This document shows positions 1-8,723 of a DNA stretch of 64,000 bases, piece by piece. This stretch comes from Actinoplanes sandaracinus (lineage in GTDB: Bacteria; Actinomycetota; Actinomycetes; Mycobacteriales; Micromonosporaceae): contig NZ_JASCTH010000004.1 in the NCBI RefSeq assembly GCF_030009775.1, forward strand, positions 97,650 through 161,649, written 5' to 3'. Made by a program: the position numbers and the translations under genes. Every line of letters starts with the position of its first letter. The stretch's first letter is position 1. The notes beneath the pieces were generated by a model. It had not been told where the DNA came from. It did not search any database and saw only the letters and a program-made list of their open reading frames with translations.

Positions 1-533
1 GCGAGCGCTTCGATGCCGGCGAAGCCACCGCCGACGAACACGAAGTTCAGCGAGGCCTTGCGCACTTCCTCGTCGGGCGTCACCGCGGCGACGTCGAGCC
101 GGTCGAGGATGTGGTTGCGCAGGTAGATGGCCTCGCCGATGGTCTTCAGGCCGATGCCCATGTCCCGGAGGCCGGGGATCGGCAGGGTCCGGGAGACCGA
201 GCCGGGCGCCACGATGATGTGGTCGTACTCCATCTCGTACGCCGGGCCGTCGATCGGCTGGACGGTCACGGTCTTGCGCGCGTGCTCGACCCGGGTCACC
301 TCACCGGAGACGATGCGGCACTTCTTCAACTCCTGGCGCAGCGGCACCACAGCGTGTCGCGGCGAAATGTTACCGGCCGCTGCCTCGGGCAGGAACGGCT
401 GGTAAGTCATGTGAGGAACAGGGTCGATGACGACGACCTCGGCCCGGTTGCGATTCAGCTTCTTGGACAGGCGGAGGGCGGCGTAAAGCCCGACGTGACC
501 TGCTCCTACGACGACTATGCGCGGCGGATTCAC
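1..533 (-). CDS. ndh: Type II NADH dehydrogenase, N-terminal part (runs off window)
   Basis: Reading on the minus strand from a GTG at 533 gives a protein opening with a Rossmann dinucleotide-binding motif (VVVGAGHVGLYAALRLSK) near residues 5-22. It continues with the conserved NDH-2 blocks 'DPVPHMTYQPFLPE' and 'APGSVSRTLPIPGL', and reaches a second glycine-rich motif ('FVGGGFAGIEA') at the window edge. NDH-2 enzymes are single-subunit membrane-associated FAD proteins that pass electrons from NADH to menaquinone without pumping protons. The only in-frame ATG further upstream meets a stop before this GTG, so GTG 533 is the start. The C-terminal half lies outside the window. A second, divergent member of the same fold lies at 41397-42581. 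Confidence 0.88.
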   Translation of the reverse strand, partial: MNPPRIVVVGAGHVGLYAALRLSKKLNRNRAEVVVIDPVPHMTYQPFLPEAAAGNISPRHAVVPLRQELKKCRIVSGEVTRVEHARKTVTVQPIDGPAYEMEYDHIIVAPGSVSRTLPIPGLRDMGIGLKTIGEAIYLRNHILDRLDVAAVTPDEEVRKASLNFVFVGGGFAGIEAL

Positions 534-620
534 ACCCCTATTGTCGCGCGCGCCGGCCTTCTCATGCGTCGTTCTGTGACGATCACAACGGCGGAAGTCA
601 AGTGACGTAACACTCAGAAT

Positions 621-1187
621 TCACTCACGATGGGTCATCCGCGCTAGGACCATTGTCACAGCCGTCGCTGCGGCCAGGCCGACGAGCGTGGCCAGCTGAA
701 AGGCGTCGCCACCGAGGTCCGCGGTCAGCCCGAGCGCCAGCACGATCACCACGGCCGATGTCAGCACCACGACCAGAGCGCGGCCCAGCCAGAGGGCCGG
801 CACATCCATGTTGACCATCGCGTCGTACGGCAGAACGGCGGCCAGAGCGGTCAGCGTGTGACCGAGATAGAGCAGTGTGGCGAGAGCCAGCACACGCAGG
901 AGCGTGACCGGCGACCCCCACCCGGCGGTGTCGAGGAGCCAGCCGGCGATCACGGCCAGCGCCACGGCCGTGCCGCCGCGGCCCTGCGGGGCCATCGCCG
1001 GCCAGAACGCGAGCGCGACCAGCATGATCAGGAACCGGGGCGAGGACAGCAATTCGGCCGGCCAAGCGACGCCCATCGCGAGCAGGCCGGTGAGCAGGAT
1101 GCCGCAGCGGACCGTGAACGGTACGGCCGTGGCCCGCCCGGCCGCGCTCTTCAGCCGCTCGACCCGCCGTGTGATCGCGGTCAGCAC
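621..1187 (-). CDS. Small polytopic membrane protein of the MoxR/DUF58 operon
   Basis: This is a 188-residue protein with about five hydrophobic segments (for example ILLTGLLAMGVAW, FLIMLVALAFWPAM, LVVVLTSAVVIVLALGL) and no motif I recognise. An upstream ATG at 1229 is possible. The GTG at 1187 is preferred because it begins one base after the DUF58 stop and has a GAGGGGG ribosome site about 8 bases upstream. It is the last gene of an operon with moxR and the DUF58 gene, so it probably belongs to the same envelope-associated MoxR system. Its exact function is unknown. Confidence 0.72.
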   Translation of the reverse strand: MLTAITRRVERLKSAAGRATAVPFTVRCGILLTGLLAMGVAWPAELLSSPRFLIMLVALAFWPAMAPQGRGGTAVALAVIAGWLLDTAGWGSPVTLLRVLALATLLYLGHTLTALAAVLPYDAMVNMDVPALWLGRALVVVLTSAVVIVLALGLTADLGGDAFQLATLVGLAAATAVTMVLARMTHRE

Positions 1188-1188
1188 G

Positions 1189-2541
1189 TCAGTGCCCCCT
1201 CGGAACCGAAGCCAGCCGGGCCACGTCACGCAACACCAGGTCGAGGCTGCCGGCGCCGGCCCACGCCACCACCGGCACGCCGTGCTCGCGCAGCCGTCCC
1301 AACACGTTCTCCCGCTCCATCCGCCACAGCCGGGTGGCCAGCGGCGTCCACTGGTTCTTCACCGGCGGGGCGGCCTGCGGGGGCAGGGTGTCGACCGCGA
1401 CCACGTAGCGGCCGGACTGGGTGAGCTGGGCGAGCATGTCGGCGGCCCGCGGGTCGACCAGCGGGGTGAGCACCACGACCAGCGCCGACGAGGACACGTG
1501 GTGGGCGCCGAAGACGTTCTCGTACTGCTCGGTCTCGACCGGATCGGGGCGGACGTCGAGCAGCCATTCGAGCACGGTCAGGTACTGCCGGCGGCCGGAG
1601 GCGGGACGCAGCCGGCGGGCGGTCGAGCCGTACTCCAGCAGCGAGACCCGGTCGCCGCGGTGCAGGTAGTGCTCGGCGATCGCGGCCGCCGCCCGGACCG
1701 TGGTGTCCAGCACCGACGAGCCGCCGCGGACACCGCCGGAGAGACCGACCTCGCCGAGCACGTCGAGCAGGAGCAGCACCTCGGCGTCCCGGTCCGACAG
1801 GGTGGACGCCACGTGCAGGTCACGGGTCCGCAGCGAGACCCGCCAGTCGATGCGGCGCAACCGGTCGCCGGGGGCGAACTGCCGGACGCCGGCCAGTTCG
1901 CCGCCCTCGCCGGGGCGGCGGGAGCGGTGCGCGCCGACCAGGCCGGCCGCGGCCGGCATCGCCTCGGTCGCCTTGAACGGCTCCGTGATCGGGTAGACCC
2001 GCACGCCCCGGGCATGGGTGACCACCGGGCGGCTGGCCAGCAGGCCACCGCAGGCGGCGGCCCGGGCGGCGGCCGGGCCGACGTCCTGCCGGCCCCAGCG
2101 CAGGGCCTCGCCGGGCAGGTCGATCGTGGCCCAGCCGTCAGCGGCCACGGTGAGGGCGAACGGCCGGTCCGAGTGTTCCAGCCGCAGCCACGGGGAGGTG
2201 CGGGCGCGGACCACGACCAGGTCGTAGCCGACCGCGTCCGGGTTGGCGACGGTCACCCCCGCGTCCACCTCACCGCCCTCGACCAGGTACGACTCGTCGG
2301 CGCTGATGGTGACCTCGGGCGCCGCGGCGGGCACCCGGCGCAGGTTGATCGCCGCGCCGATCGCGAACGGCGCCGCGAGCAGCACCAGGTCGACCCGGCC
2401 CAGGGCCACGCCCAGCAGCAGGAGCAGGCCGGTGAGCAGGACCGTCCGGCCGAGCGCCCGGGTGGGCACCCAGACCGGGCCGGACTGGTCGGCCGTGCCC
2501 GCGGCGGGCACGGCCGGACGCAGGCGCAACAGGTCAGTCAT
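1189..2541 (-). CDS. DUF58 domain protein (MoxR partner)
   Basis: This is a 450-residue protein. Two hydrophobic segments near the N-terminus (VLLTGLLLLLGVALG and LVLLAAPFAIGAA) anchor it. The DUF58 signature follows mid-protein: 'APGDRLRRIDWRVSLRTRDL' at about 235-255, then a von Willebrand A-like half containing 'LLLLDV' and 'ALVVVLTPL'. DUF58 proteins are encoded with MoxR AAA ATPases and are thought to act as their adaptor or target in envelope protein assembly. The start is the ATG at 2541, which overlaps the moxR stop (ATGACTGA). The longer reading from 2568 has no advantage. Confidence 0.87.
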   Translation of the reverse strand: MTDLLRLRPAVPAAGTADQSGPVWVPTRALGRTVLLTGLLLLLGVALGRVDLVLLAAPFAIGAAINLRRVPAAAPEVTISADESYLVEGGEVDAGVTVANPDAVGYDLVVVRARTSPWLRLEHSDRPFALTVAADGWATIDLPGEALRWGRQDVGPAAARAAACGGLLASRPVVTHARGVRVYPITEPFKATEAMPAAAGLVGAHRSRRPGEGGELAGVRQFAPGDRLRRIDWRVSLRTRDLHVASTLSDRDAEVLLLLDVLGEVGLSGGVRGGSSVLDTTVRAAAAIAEHYLHRGDRVSLLEYGSTARRLRPASGRRQYLTVLEWLLDVRPDPVETEQYENVFGAHHVSSSALVVVLTPLVDPRAADMLAQLTQSGRYVVAVDTLPPQAAPPVKNQWTPLATRLWRMERENVLGRLREHGVPVVAWAGAGSLDLVLRDVARLASVPRGH

Positions 2542-3523
2542 GCCGGGCGTACGTCGGGAGCGCCCCACTGGCCGGGGCGGGCACCGCGGAGAGCACCTCC
2601 TGGACCACGAAGGACGGGTTCACCTGGCGCAGCCACATCTCCGGGCGCAGGGTGATCCGGTGGGCGAGCGCCGGAATGGCGACGTCCTTCACGTCCTCCG
2701 GCACGACGTAGTCGCGGCCGGCCATCGCCGCACGGGCCCGGGCCAGCAGGAGCAGGGCGAGCGAGCCACGGGGCGACGAGCCGACCAGCACGGCGCTGTG
2801 GTCCCGGGTGGCCGAGGCGAGCGACACGATGTAGCGGCCGATCGAGTCCTCGACCGCGACCGATTCCAGCGCGGCCTGCATCATCTGCAGCGTCCGGGCG
2901 TCCACGACGGGGGTGAGGGTGGACTCCTCCTGGCGCCGCGACATCCGCCGCTGGAGCACCGTCCACTCCTCCTCGGCGGTCGGGTAGCCGAACGAGACCC
3001 GCAGCAGGAACCGGTCCAGCTGGGCCTCGGGCAGCGGGTACGTCCCCTCGTACTCGATCGGGTTGGCCGTCGCGATCACGTGGAACGGCGGGTCCAGCCG
3101 GTAGGTGACGCCCTCGACCGAGACCTGCTTCTCCTGCATCGCTTCGAGCAGGGCGGACTGGGTCTTCGGCGGCGTCCGGTTGATCTCGTCGGCCAGCAGC
3201 ATGTTGGTGAAGACCGGGCCGGCTCGGAAGGCGAAGTCGCCCTTGCGCTGGTCGTAGAGGAACGAGCCGGTGACGTCGGCGGGCAGCAGGTCGGGGGTGA
3301 ACTGCAGCCGGCGGAAGTCGAGCCCGAGCGCCTGCGCGAAGGACCGGGCGGTCAGCGTCTTGCCGAGGCCTGGCATGTCCTCCAACAGCACGTGGCCGCC
3401 GGCCAGGATCCCGGCCAGCACGAGTTCCAGCGAGTCTCGCTTGCCCACCAGGACCGTGCCGACGGAGTCGAGGACCGCCCCGGCCAGCCGCCCGACCTCG
3501 TACGGGGGAAGAGCCTGCGTCAC
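2534..3523 (-). CDS. MoxR-family AAA+ ATPase
   Basis: This is a 329-residue AAA+ protein with Walker A 'MPGLGKT' near residue 52, Walker B 'LLADEINR' near 112, and sensor region 'VIATANPIEYEGTYPLPEAQLDRFLLR'. Its length and motifs are standard for MoxR, a chaperone-like ATPase that works with the DUF58 protein encoded immediately downstream (8-base overlap). The upstream neighbours are a small membrane protein (3537-4115) and a DUF4129 protein, a common arrangement in actinobacteria. Confidence 0.94.
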   Translation of the reverse strand: MTQALPPYEVGRLAGAVLDSVGTVLVGKRDSLELVLAGILAGGHVLLEDMPGLGKTLTARSFAQALGLDFRRLQFTPDLLPADVTGSFLYDQRKGDFAFRAGPVFTNMLLADEINRTPPKTQSALLEAMQEKQVSVEGVTYRLDPPFHVIATANPIEYEGTYPLPEAQLDRFLLRVSFGYPTAEEEWTVLQRRMSRRQEESTLTPVVDARTLQMMQAALESVAVEDSIGRYIVSLASATRDHSAVLVGSSPRGSLALLLLARARAAMAGRDYVVPEDVKDVAIPALAHRITLRPEMWLRQVNPSFVVQEVLSAVPAPASGALPTYARHD

Positions 3524-3536
3524 CGGCGCACCTTTC

Positions 3537-4115
3537 TCACAGTCGTTCCATGGTGTCTAGGTAGGTTTCGACGTCCCGGGGCTTCAACGAGCGCCGCGTC
3601 GGCCCGGACAACGCCGACCAGAGATCGTCGCCGAGAAGTTCCCGGGCCCGGCGCGGGTCGCTGGCCCGGGTGATGCCGTGCCGCAGGCGCAGCCGTTCGT
3701 CGGTCATCTCCGCGAGCACCGGCAGAACGTTACGCGAGTGGAGATCCGGATCCGAGTGCGCCCGGTCCAGGTTCTGCTCCCACCGGCGGACGGCCGCCCG
3801 GAGCGCGTCGGCGGCCGGCGCGGCGTCGGATCCGATCCGGGAGCGCAGCCGGGGCGGGGGTGGCGGGGCCACCATCGAGACGGCGTGGATCACCAGCCGG
3901 AGGCCGGTCAGCAAGGCGACCAGCAGCAACAGCGAGATGCTCATGCCGACCGAGCGCAGGCCCGCGGTCACGACCACTGTGGCCGCGGCGATGATGGCGA
4001 CGTTGATGGCGAGCGTCACGCCGAGTGTCCGTCGCTTGACGACGGTCTCGGGCTCCTCGACCGTGTGCCGGCTCTCGGCGATGCCGAAGAGGTCGTCCAG
4101 CCCCCCGTCGCTCAT
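3537..4115 (-). CDS. Membrane protein of the MoxR operon, unknown function
   Basis: This is a 192-residue protein starting at ATG 4115, chosen for the GGAGGTGG ribosome site just upstream; an in-frame ATG at 4148 is less likely. An acidic N-terminus is followed by two adjacent hydrophobic segments (LGVTLAINVAIIAAATVVVT and ISLLLLVALLTGLRLVIHAV). A proline run and a soluble, helix-rich C-terminal half ending in 'TYLDTMERL' follow. No known domain was recognised. Its position between the DUF4129 gene and moxR suggests that it is a structural partner in that system. Confidence 0.75.
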   Translation of the reverse strand: MSDGGLDDLFGIAESRHTVEEPETVVKRRTLGVTLAINVAIIAAATVVVTAGLRSVGMSISLLLLVALLTGLRLVIHAVSMVAPPPPPRLRSRIGSDAAPAADALRAAVRRWEQNLDRAHSDPDLHSRNVLPVLAEMTDERLRLRHGITRASDPRRARELLGDDLWSALSGPTRRSLKPRDVETYLDTMERL

Positions 4116-4188
4116 GCCGCCACCTCCGCTTCGCTCCGGTGTCGGCATGAGTCTTGAACTGCGCCGGCTGATTCGCTCGCAAGCTCGC

Positions 4189-4890
4189 TCATGCCTGCGC
4201 TCCGCTCCGGGCGGCGCCCAGGTCGGCGCGCAGCCGTTCCAGGGCGGACCGGGCCTGCTGCCGCATCTGGTCGTCGACGGTGTGGGTGGCGTACCGGGCC
4301 TCGCGGTAGACCTCGAGGAGCGCGGCCAGCACGCCGGCGTCGACCTGCTGCTCGGCCAGCAGCCGGCCGACGTAGTCGGTGGGGCTGTCGCCGGGATGCC
4401 GGGGGGTGCCGGCGGCGGCGGCCGCGTCCTCCAGCCGCACCCAGCACGCGATCACCGCCCGGCGCGGGTCACGGTCGGTGTCGGAGAGCTCCTCCAGGCC
4501 CGCGTCGAGCGCGGCGACCAGGTCGTCAGCGGTCCGCGGGGCCCGCTGCGGCTGACGCCGGCGGCCGGTGCGAGCCGGGCGGCGGCGCAGGTAGTCGCGG
4601 ATCAGCGCCCAGGAGAGGCCGAGGACCATCAGGAACGCGCCGATGATGAGCACGATCAGGGTGGCGTCGCCCACCCAGTCGGGCAGGCCGCGGGCCGGCT
4701 CGGGGACCCTCTCCTGAATGCTGGGGGTCACCGACGGGCGGGGCGGCAGCAGCGGCGCCCGGGTGGGGGGCGCGTCCTGCTGGATCTGCTCAAGCTGCGG
4801 AGCGGACCTGGTGGCGGCCAACGAGATCGCGAAGAGCAGCCCGAGAACGGCGGCGAGGGGCCACCATCGGCGCAGTGAGGCGAAGTCCAT
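4189..4890 (-). CDS. DUF4129 domain membrane protein
   Basis: From the ATG at 4890 (233 residues) there is an N-terminal membrane segment (WWPLAAVLGLLFAISLAAT), a proline-rich spacer, and a second membrane segment (DATLIVLIIGAFLMVLGLSW). A cytoplasmic C-terminal domain follows with the DUF4129 pattern 'RRAVIACWVRLEDAAAAAG...SPTDYVGRLL...LLEVYREARYATH'. DUF4129 proteins usually accompany MoxR/DUF58 genes. The reading frame is open back to ATG 4962, which would overlap the glycosylase gene by 29 bases, so the start is uncertain. Confidence 0.8.
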   Translation of the reverse strand: MDFASLRRWWPLAAVLGLLFAISLAATRSAPQLEQIQQDAPPTRAPLLPPRPSVTPSIQERVPEPARGLPDWVGDATLIVLIIGAFLMVLGLSWALIRDYLRRRPARTGRRRQPQRAPRTADDLVAALDAGLEELSDTDRDPRRAVIACWVRLEDAAAAAGTPRHPGDSPTDYVGRLLAEQQVDAGVLAALLEVYREARYATHTVDDQMRQQARSALERLRADLGAARSGAQA

Positions 4891-4933
4891 GCGAGGGCTC
4901 AGATCCGTGACTCGAGGGTTGTCGGCGCTCGCA

Positions 4934-5686
4934 TCATGCCAGGCCCGCCAGTTCCTTCGCACGGCCGAACACCTCGTCCAGCATCGCCGGGGTCAGCCGG
5001 CCGGTGAAGGTGTTCTGCTGGCTGACGTGGAAACTGCCCAGGAGAACCGGTGCGCCGGGCACGGCGACCTGGGCGCCGTGCCCGAATTTCGGGCGCGGCA
5101 CCGGCGGCCGGACCCCGTAGGCGGCGGTCATCGCCGGCCACCAGGCCGCCCAGGCGAAGGCGCCGAGAGCGACCACCACCCGCAGCGTGGGCCGGACCAG
5201 CTCCAGCTCACGGCGGAACCAGGGCGCGCAGGTGTCGCGTTCGCCGGGCAGCGGTTTGTTGTCGGGTGGGGCGCAGCGCACGGCAGCGAAGATCCGGGTG
5301 TGCCGCAGCGCGAGGCCGTCGTCGGCGGAGACACTGGTCGGCTGGTTGGCCAGCCCGGCCCGGTGCAGCGCGGCGAACAGCACGTCGCCGGAGCGGTCGC
5401 CGGTGAATATCCGCCCGGTGCGGTTGCCGCCGTGCGCGGCCGGCGCCAGGCCGAGGACGGCGATCTCGGCGTCGGCGGGACCGAACCCCGGGACCGGGCG
5501 GCCCCAGTACACCTGGTCACGGAAAGCGGCACGGCGCGCCACGGCGATGTCGGTGCGCCAGGCGACCAGGCGCGGACAGGCGAAACAGTCCGCGATGTGG
5601 GCGTCGAGCACGGTCAGCGAGGCGGTTTCGGCCGCCTGTGCGGCGACTTCCTCGGGGGTACGCGCGGACGCGCCGGACGGGAGCAC
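4934..5686 (-). CDS. Uracil-DNA glycosylase, family 5 (UdgB-like)
   Basis: This 250-residue protein starts at GTG 5686. It has Cys34 and Cys37 in 'CFACPRL' plus two later cysteines (in 'VRCAPPDNK' and 'RDTCAPW'), the pattern expected for the iron-sulfur-binding UDG families 4 and 5. The glycosylase motif is 'GLAPAAHGGNRTGRIFTGD'. The Ala in place of a catalytic Asp/Asn in that motif, and the second motif 'HVSQQNTFTGRLT', fit family 5. It removes uracil, and often hypoxanthine, from DNA in base-excision repair. It lies upstream of, and in line with, the MoxR operon. Confidence 0.87.
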   Translation of the reverse strand: MLPSGASARTPEEVAAQAAETASLTVLDAHIADCFACPRLVAWRTDIAVARRAAFRDQVYWGRPVPGFGPADAEIAVLGLAPAAHGGNRTGRIFTGDRSGDVLFAALHRAGLANQPTSVSADDGLALRHTRIFAAVRCAPPDNKPLPGERDTCAPWFRRELELVRPTLRVVVALGAFAWAAWWPAMTAAYGVRPPVPRPKFGHGAQVAVPGAPVLLGSFHVSQQNTFTGRLTPAMLDEVFGRAKELAGLA

Positions 5687-5796
5687 CCGTCCAGCACAGC
5701 ATCCCGGCGCGGAGGAAACGAACCCGGGTCGGCCCGGTGTCGCGGACGTCGAGCAGACGTCCTCGGCCGGACTTTTCGGATCTCAGGCCGCGCGGA

Positions 5797-6297
5797 TCAG
5801 TTCGTCTTCACGCAGAGCAGGTAACCCTCGCCCTCGGCGCTGGCGATGATGTTCCCCTTCTCGCCGTCTTTCAGCTTCTCCTTGAGGATCGCGTCGCAGG
5901 CGGGGCTGTTGACGTCCTTGACCCCTTCGACACGGTCCAGCACGGTGTACTTGGCGGCGGAGGAGGAGCAGTCGACGATCTCCGCCTTGATCTCGCTGGC
6001 GGTCTCCGCCAGCTCGCTCTTGGAGCCGATGCAGTCACCGGCCTTGGCGTCCTTGGTCGCGTCCTCGGCGAAAGCGCTGCCGATGCCGATCTTGATCACC
6101 ACGACGATCGCGATGACCGCGAGAGTGCCCAGGATGCCGAGTGCCTTGGCGAGGAACTTCTTCTTCGGCTTGACCTCCGGCGCACCGGGGAACTGCACGC
6201 CGGGCGGCGGCGGGAAGCCCTGTGCCCCGGCGTTCGGCGGCGGGAAGGACGGCGGGACGGCGCCGCCGGCCTGGGGCGGCACAGCCGGGTCAGTCAT
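5797..6297 (-). CDS. Proline-rich, single-pass membrane-anchored protein (LppU/septum-formation-like)
   Basis: This 166-residue protein has a Pro/Gly-rich N-terminus of about 40 residues, a basic patch KPKKKF, one transmembrane helix (ALGILGTLAVIAIVVVIKIGIG), and a small extracytoplasmic domain. That domain carries paired cysteines ('AGDCIG', 'IVDCSS', 'SPACDAIL', 'LLCVKT'), implying two disulfides. The architecture matches the many actinobacterial LppU- or septum-formation-annotated proteins of unknown role. It is a single gene with clear gaps on both sides. Confidence 0.7.
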   Translation of the reverse strand: MTDPAVPPQAGGAVPPSFPPPNAGAQGFPPPPGVQFPGAPEVKPKKKFLAKALGILGTLAVIAIVVVIKIGIGSAFAEDATKDAKAGDCIGSKSELAETASEIKAEIVDCSSSAAKYTVLDRVEGVKDVNSPACDAILKEKLKDGEKGNIIASAEGEGYLLCVKTN

Positions 6298-6395
6298 CGG
6301 GCTTTCCTCTCAGGGGGCGGCCGGCGTTGCCGGCCGGCACGCGAGGATAGCGATCTCCCTCGCGTGCTCGCGATCCCCCTAGCAGCCCGTATTCG

Positions 6396-7406
6396 TCACC
6401 TCGACACGGTCGGCGCCGGCGTGGTCGCGGCCGGGCCTGTGGACGAACCTGTGGACGAAGCCGGGGCCCCGCTCCCCTGAGGCACCGACGGGACGGCCGA
6501 CGGCGCCGCCGATTCGCCGGCCCGGGTGCCGTCAGCCGGGAACGGCGCCTGGGCGAGGCAGTACGGATAGGTGCCGCTGCGCACCTGCGTCCAGTTGCCG
6601 TCCGCGTCGTAGCAGGAGGCCTCACCCAACTGGATGGGGTGCCCGTTCTGGTCGTAGAGCTGCACGCCCTGCAGAAGCCGGCCCTGCCCGTCATAGACGA
6701 AGACGTCACGGACCTCGTCGTAGCGGCTTCCCCCGTCGGTGTAGCTCACCTGGTCGTAGTAGTCACGCTGGGCGGCGGAGTCGACCTCGAAGAAGCCGAC
6801 CACCGCGAAGAGCACCAGGAACGCCGTGCCGAGGCGGAGGAAGCGCCGCGGCCAGCGCCGGGCCGGAACCCCCCGGCGGCCCAGCCAGATCGAGCCGAGG
6901 ATGCCGAGGGCGAGCAGGATGACGGCCGCGAAACCGTCGCCGTCGATCCGGGGCAGCAGGCCCAGCGGTTCGCTGGAGTCGTGCAGCATGAAGGCGACCG
7001 TCATGGCTGCCAGATAGCCCCGGAGAATCCACCAGGCGGGCCGCAGCAGCACGAGGAACTCACTGGCCCTCGGGTAGCCCAGAACGGGCCCGACCCGCGC
7101 GTCGGCGCGGTGCAGCAACCCGGCGATCCGGGCGCGATGCCGGGCCGCGGTCTCGGCGATGCGGGACTGCTCACCCGGTGGCTGCGGGCCGGCCGCGACA
7201 CCGGCGCTGGCGCTGAGCTCGGCCGCGTAGGCGTCCGGCGGGCCGAGCCGCTCGTAGAGCGACCCACCGCCCTCGGCCAGCACCTCGGCCAGGTGTTCGG
7301 GCAGGTCTTCGAGCAGCTCGTCACGGGTGGCGGCGGGCAGGCCGGCGAGTGCCTGCCGGACGCCCTCCACGTAGACGGCGATCTCGTCCTGTGCCGTGAG
7401 GTTCAC
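6396..7406 (-). CDS. HAAS-domain membrane protein paired with PadR
   Basis: This 336-residue protein begins with a HAAS-type helical domain ('YVEGVRQALAGLPAATRDELLEDLPEHL...LGPPDAYAAEL'). Such domains occur in proteins encoded next to PadR regulators. A linker, about three to four membrane helices (LAAMTVAFML, AAVILLALGILGSIWLG, AFLVLFAVVGFFEV), and an extracytoplasmic C-terminal region rich in Tyr/Gln and ending in a Ser/Thr/Pro tail follow. The GTG start overlaps the PadR stop (GTGA), so the pair is translationally coupled. The same PadR-HAAS pairing recurs at 33621-34897 with little sequence similarity. Confidence 0.75.
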   Translation of the reverse strand: MNLTAQDEIAVYVEGVRQALAGLPAATRDELLEDLPEHLAEVLAEGGGSLYERLGPPDAYAAELSASAGVAAGPQPPGEQSRIAETAARHRARIAGLLHRADARVGPVLGYPRASEFLVLLRPAWWILRGYLAAMTVAFMLHDSSEPLGLLPRIDGDGFAAVILLALGILGSIWLGRRGVPARRWPRRFLRLGTAFLVLFAVVGFFEVDSAAQRDYYDQVSYTDGGSRYDEVRDVFVYDGQGRLLQGVQLYDQNGHPIQLGEASCYDADGNWTQVRSGTYPYCLAQAPFPADGTRAGESAAPSAVPSVPQGSGAPASSTGSSTGPAATTPAPTVSR

Positions 7407-7732
7407 GCCTTCCCCCGCTCGCGAAGCAGATCTTCCATGATCGATGCGAATCCGTGCCAGACCTTGCCGGAACGCTGCAACTCGGCACGGCCGGCTTCGT
7501 TGAGTGCGTAGTACTTCCGGTGCGGGCCCTCGTCACTGGGCACCACGTAGCTGTTGAGCAGGCCGCCGTTGAAGAGCCGGCGCAGGGTGCCGTAGACCGA
7601 GGCGTCGCCCACGTCCTCCAGACCGGAGGCGCGCAGGCGGCGCAGGATGTCATAGCCGTAACCGTCCTCGTCGCGCAACACGGCGAGGACCGCCAAATCG
7701 AGCACGCCCTTGAGCAGCTGTGTCGGATCCAC
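7403..7732 (-). CDS. PadR-family transcriptional regulator
   Basis: This is a winged-helix PadR protein of 109 residues: 'LLKGVLDLAVLAVLRDEDGYGYDILRRL' then 'VYGTLRRLFNGGLL...RKYYALNEAGR'. The GTG at 7732 is chosen over an upstream TTG (7753) because a TTGACG/TAGTGT promoter ends about 7 bases before it, implying a leaderless message. It is expected to repress itself and the coupled HAAS membrane protein. Confidence 0.87.
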   Translation of the reverse strand: MDPTQLLKGVLDLAVLAVLRDEDGYGYDILRRLRASGLEDVGDASVYGTLRRLFNGGLLNSYVVPSDEGPHRKYYALNEAGRAELQRSGKVWHGFASIMEDLLRERGKA

Positions 7733-7739
7733 GCGGAGC

Positions 7740-7769
7740 ACACTACTGCGCAATCCGAAGTACCGTCAA
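7740..7769 (-). promoter_or_regulatory. Candidate promoter of the padR-HAAS operon
   Basis: On the minus strand TTGACG (7769-7764) and TAGTGT (7745-7740) are separated by 18 bases. The -10 hexamer ends 7 bases before GTG 7732, which points to a leaderless transcript. The element was found by eye only. Confidence 0.45.
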
Positions 7770-7808
7770 CAGCGCACTACCCGGACGGGCAGTGCGGAAA
7801 AGGGACGG

Positions 7809-8723
7809 TCAGACGGCCAGGCCGAACGCGATGCCGTCGAGGATGTCGTGCTCGGAAGCGATCACGAAGTCGTGGCCGGAGCGCTCGATGATCGACTTCA
7901 TGATCAGGGCGCCGCCGCCGATCACGTCGGCGCGACCGGGATGCATCACGGGCAGGGCCAGCCGCTCGGCGACGGTCATCGCCAGCAACTCGCCGGTCAC
8001 CCGGGCGACGACCGGGGCGTCGATCCTGCTGTGGTGGATGCGCGTGGAGTCGTACACCTCGAGGTCGTGCGCGAGAGCGGCCACGGTGGTGACCGTCCCG
8101 GCCAGCCCGACCAGCGTCTTCGCGTCGTGGCCGGAGACGGCCGCCAAGGCCGTGTCGACGGCCTTGGCGATGTCCGCCTCTGCCGCCGCCAGCTCGGACG
8201 GGGTCGGCGGGTCGGTGTGCAGGTGCCGCTCGGTCATCCGGACACAGCCGATGTCCATCGAGATCGCGTGCTCGACGCCGGCCGTGCCGGTGACGAACTC
8301 GGTGGAGCCACCTCCCAGGTCGAAGACCAGGTAGGGGCCCTCGGCGTCGAGGCCCCGCACCGCCCCGGTGAAGGACAGCGCGGCCTCCTGCTCACCGGTG
8401 ATCACCTCGGGCTCGATGCCCAGCACCCCCCGGACCATGCCACGGAAGTCCTGCGCGTTGGAGGCGTCCCGGCTGGCCGAGGTGGCGCACATCCGCACCC
8501 GGGTGACGCCCAACTCGGCGATCTCGGCGGCGTAGCCGAGCAACGCCTGCCGGGTCCGCTCGATCGCGGCGGCGGCGAGCATCCCGGTACGGTCGACGCC
8601 TTCCCCCAGCCGCACGATCTCCATCCGGCGGGACACGTCGACGAGTTTGTCGGAGTCCACGTCGGCGATCAGCAGGCGGATGGCGTTGGTGCCGCAGTCG
8701 ATGGCGGCGACCCGCACACTCAT
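7809..8723 (-). CDS. ppx: Ppx/GppA-family exopolyphosphatase
   Basis: This 304-residue ASKHA-fold phosphatase has the first phosphate loop 'AIDCGTNAIRLLIADVD' at residues 8-24 and the second 'YLVFDLGGGSTEF' near 130-143. The family hydrolyses terminal phosphates from polyphosphate or pppGpp. The length fits the short actinobacterial type, which lacks the C-terminal HD domain. It is the last gene of the eno-ftsB-DUF501-argA-ppx operon and overlaps the preceding acetyltransferase by ATGA. Confidence 0.92.
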   Translation of the reverse strand: MSVRVAAIDCGTNAIRLLIADVDSDKLVDVSRRMEIVRLGEGVDRTGMLAAAAIERTRQALLGYAAEIAELGVTRVRMCATSASRDASNAQDFRGMVRGVLGIEPEVITGEQEAALSFTGAVRGLDAEGPYLVFDLGGGSTEFVTGTAGVEHAISMDIGCVRMTERHLHTDPPTPSELAAAEADIAKAVDTALAAVSGHDAKTLVGLAGTVTTVAALAHDLEVYDSTRIHHSRIDAPVVARVTGELLAMTVAERLALPVMHPGRADVIGGGALIMKSIIERSGHDFVIASEHDILDGIAFGLAV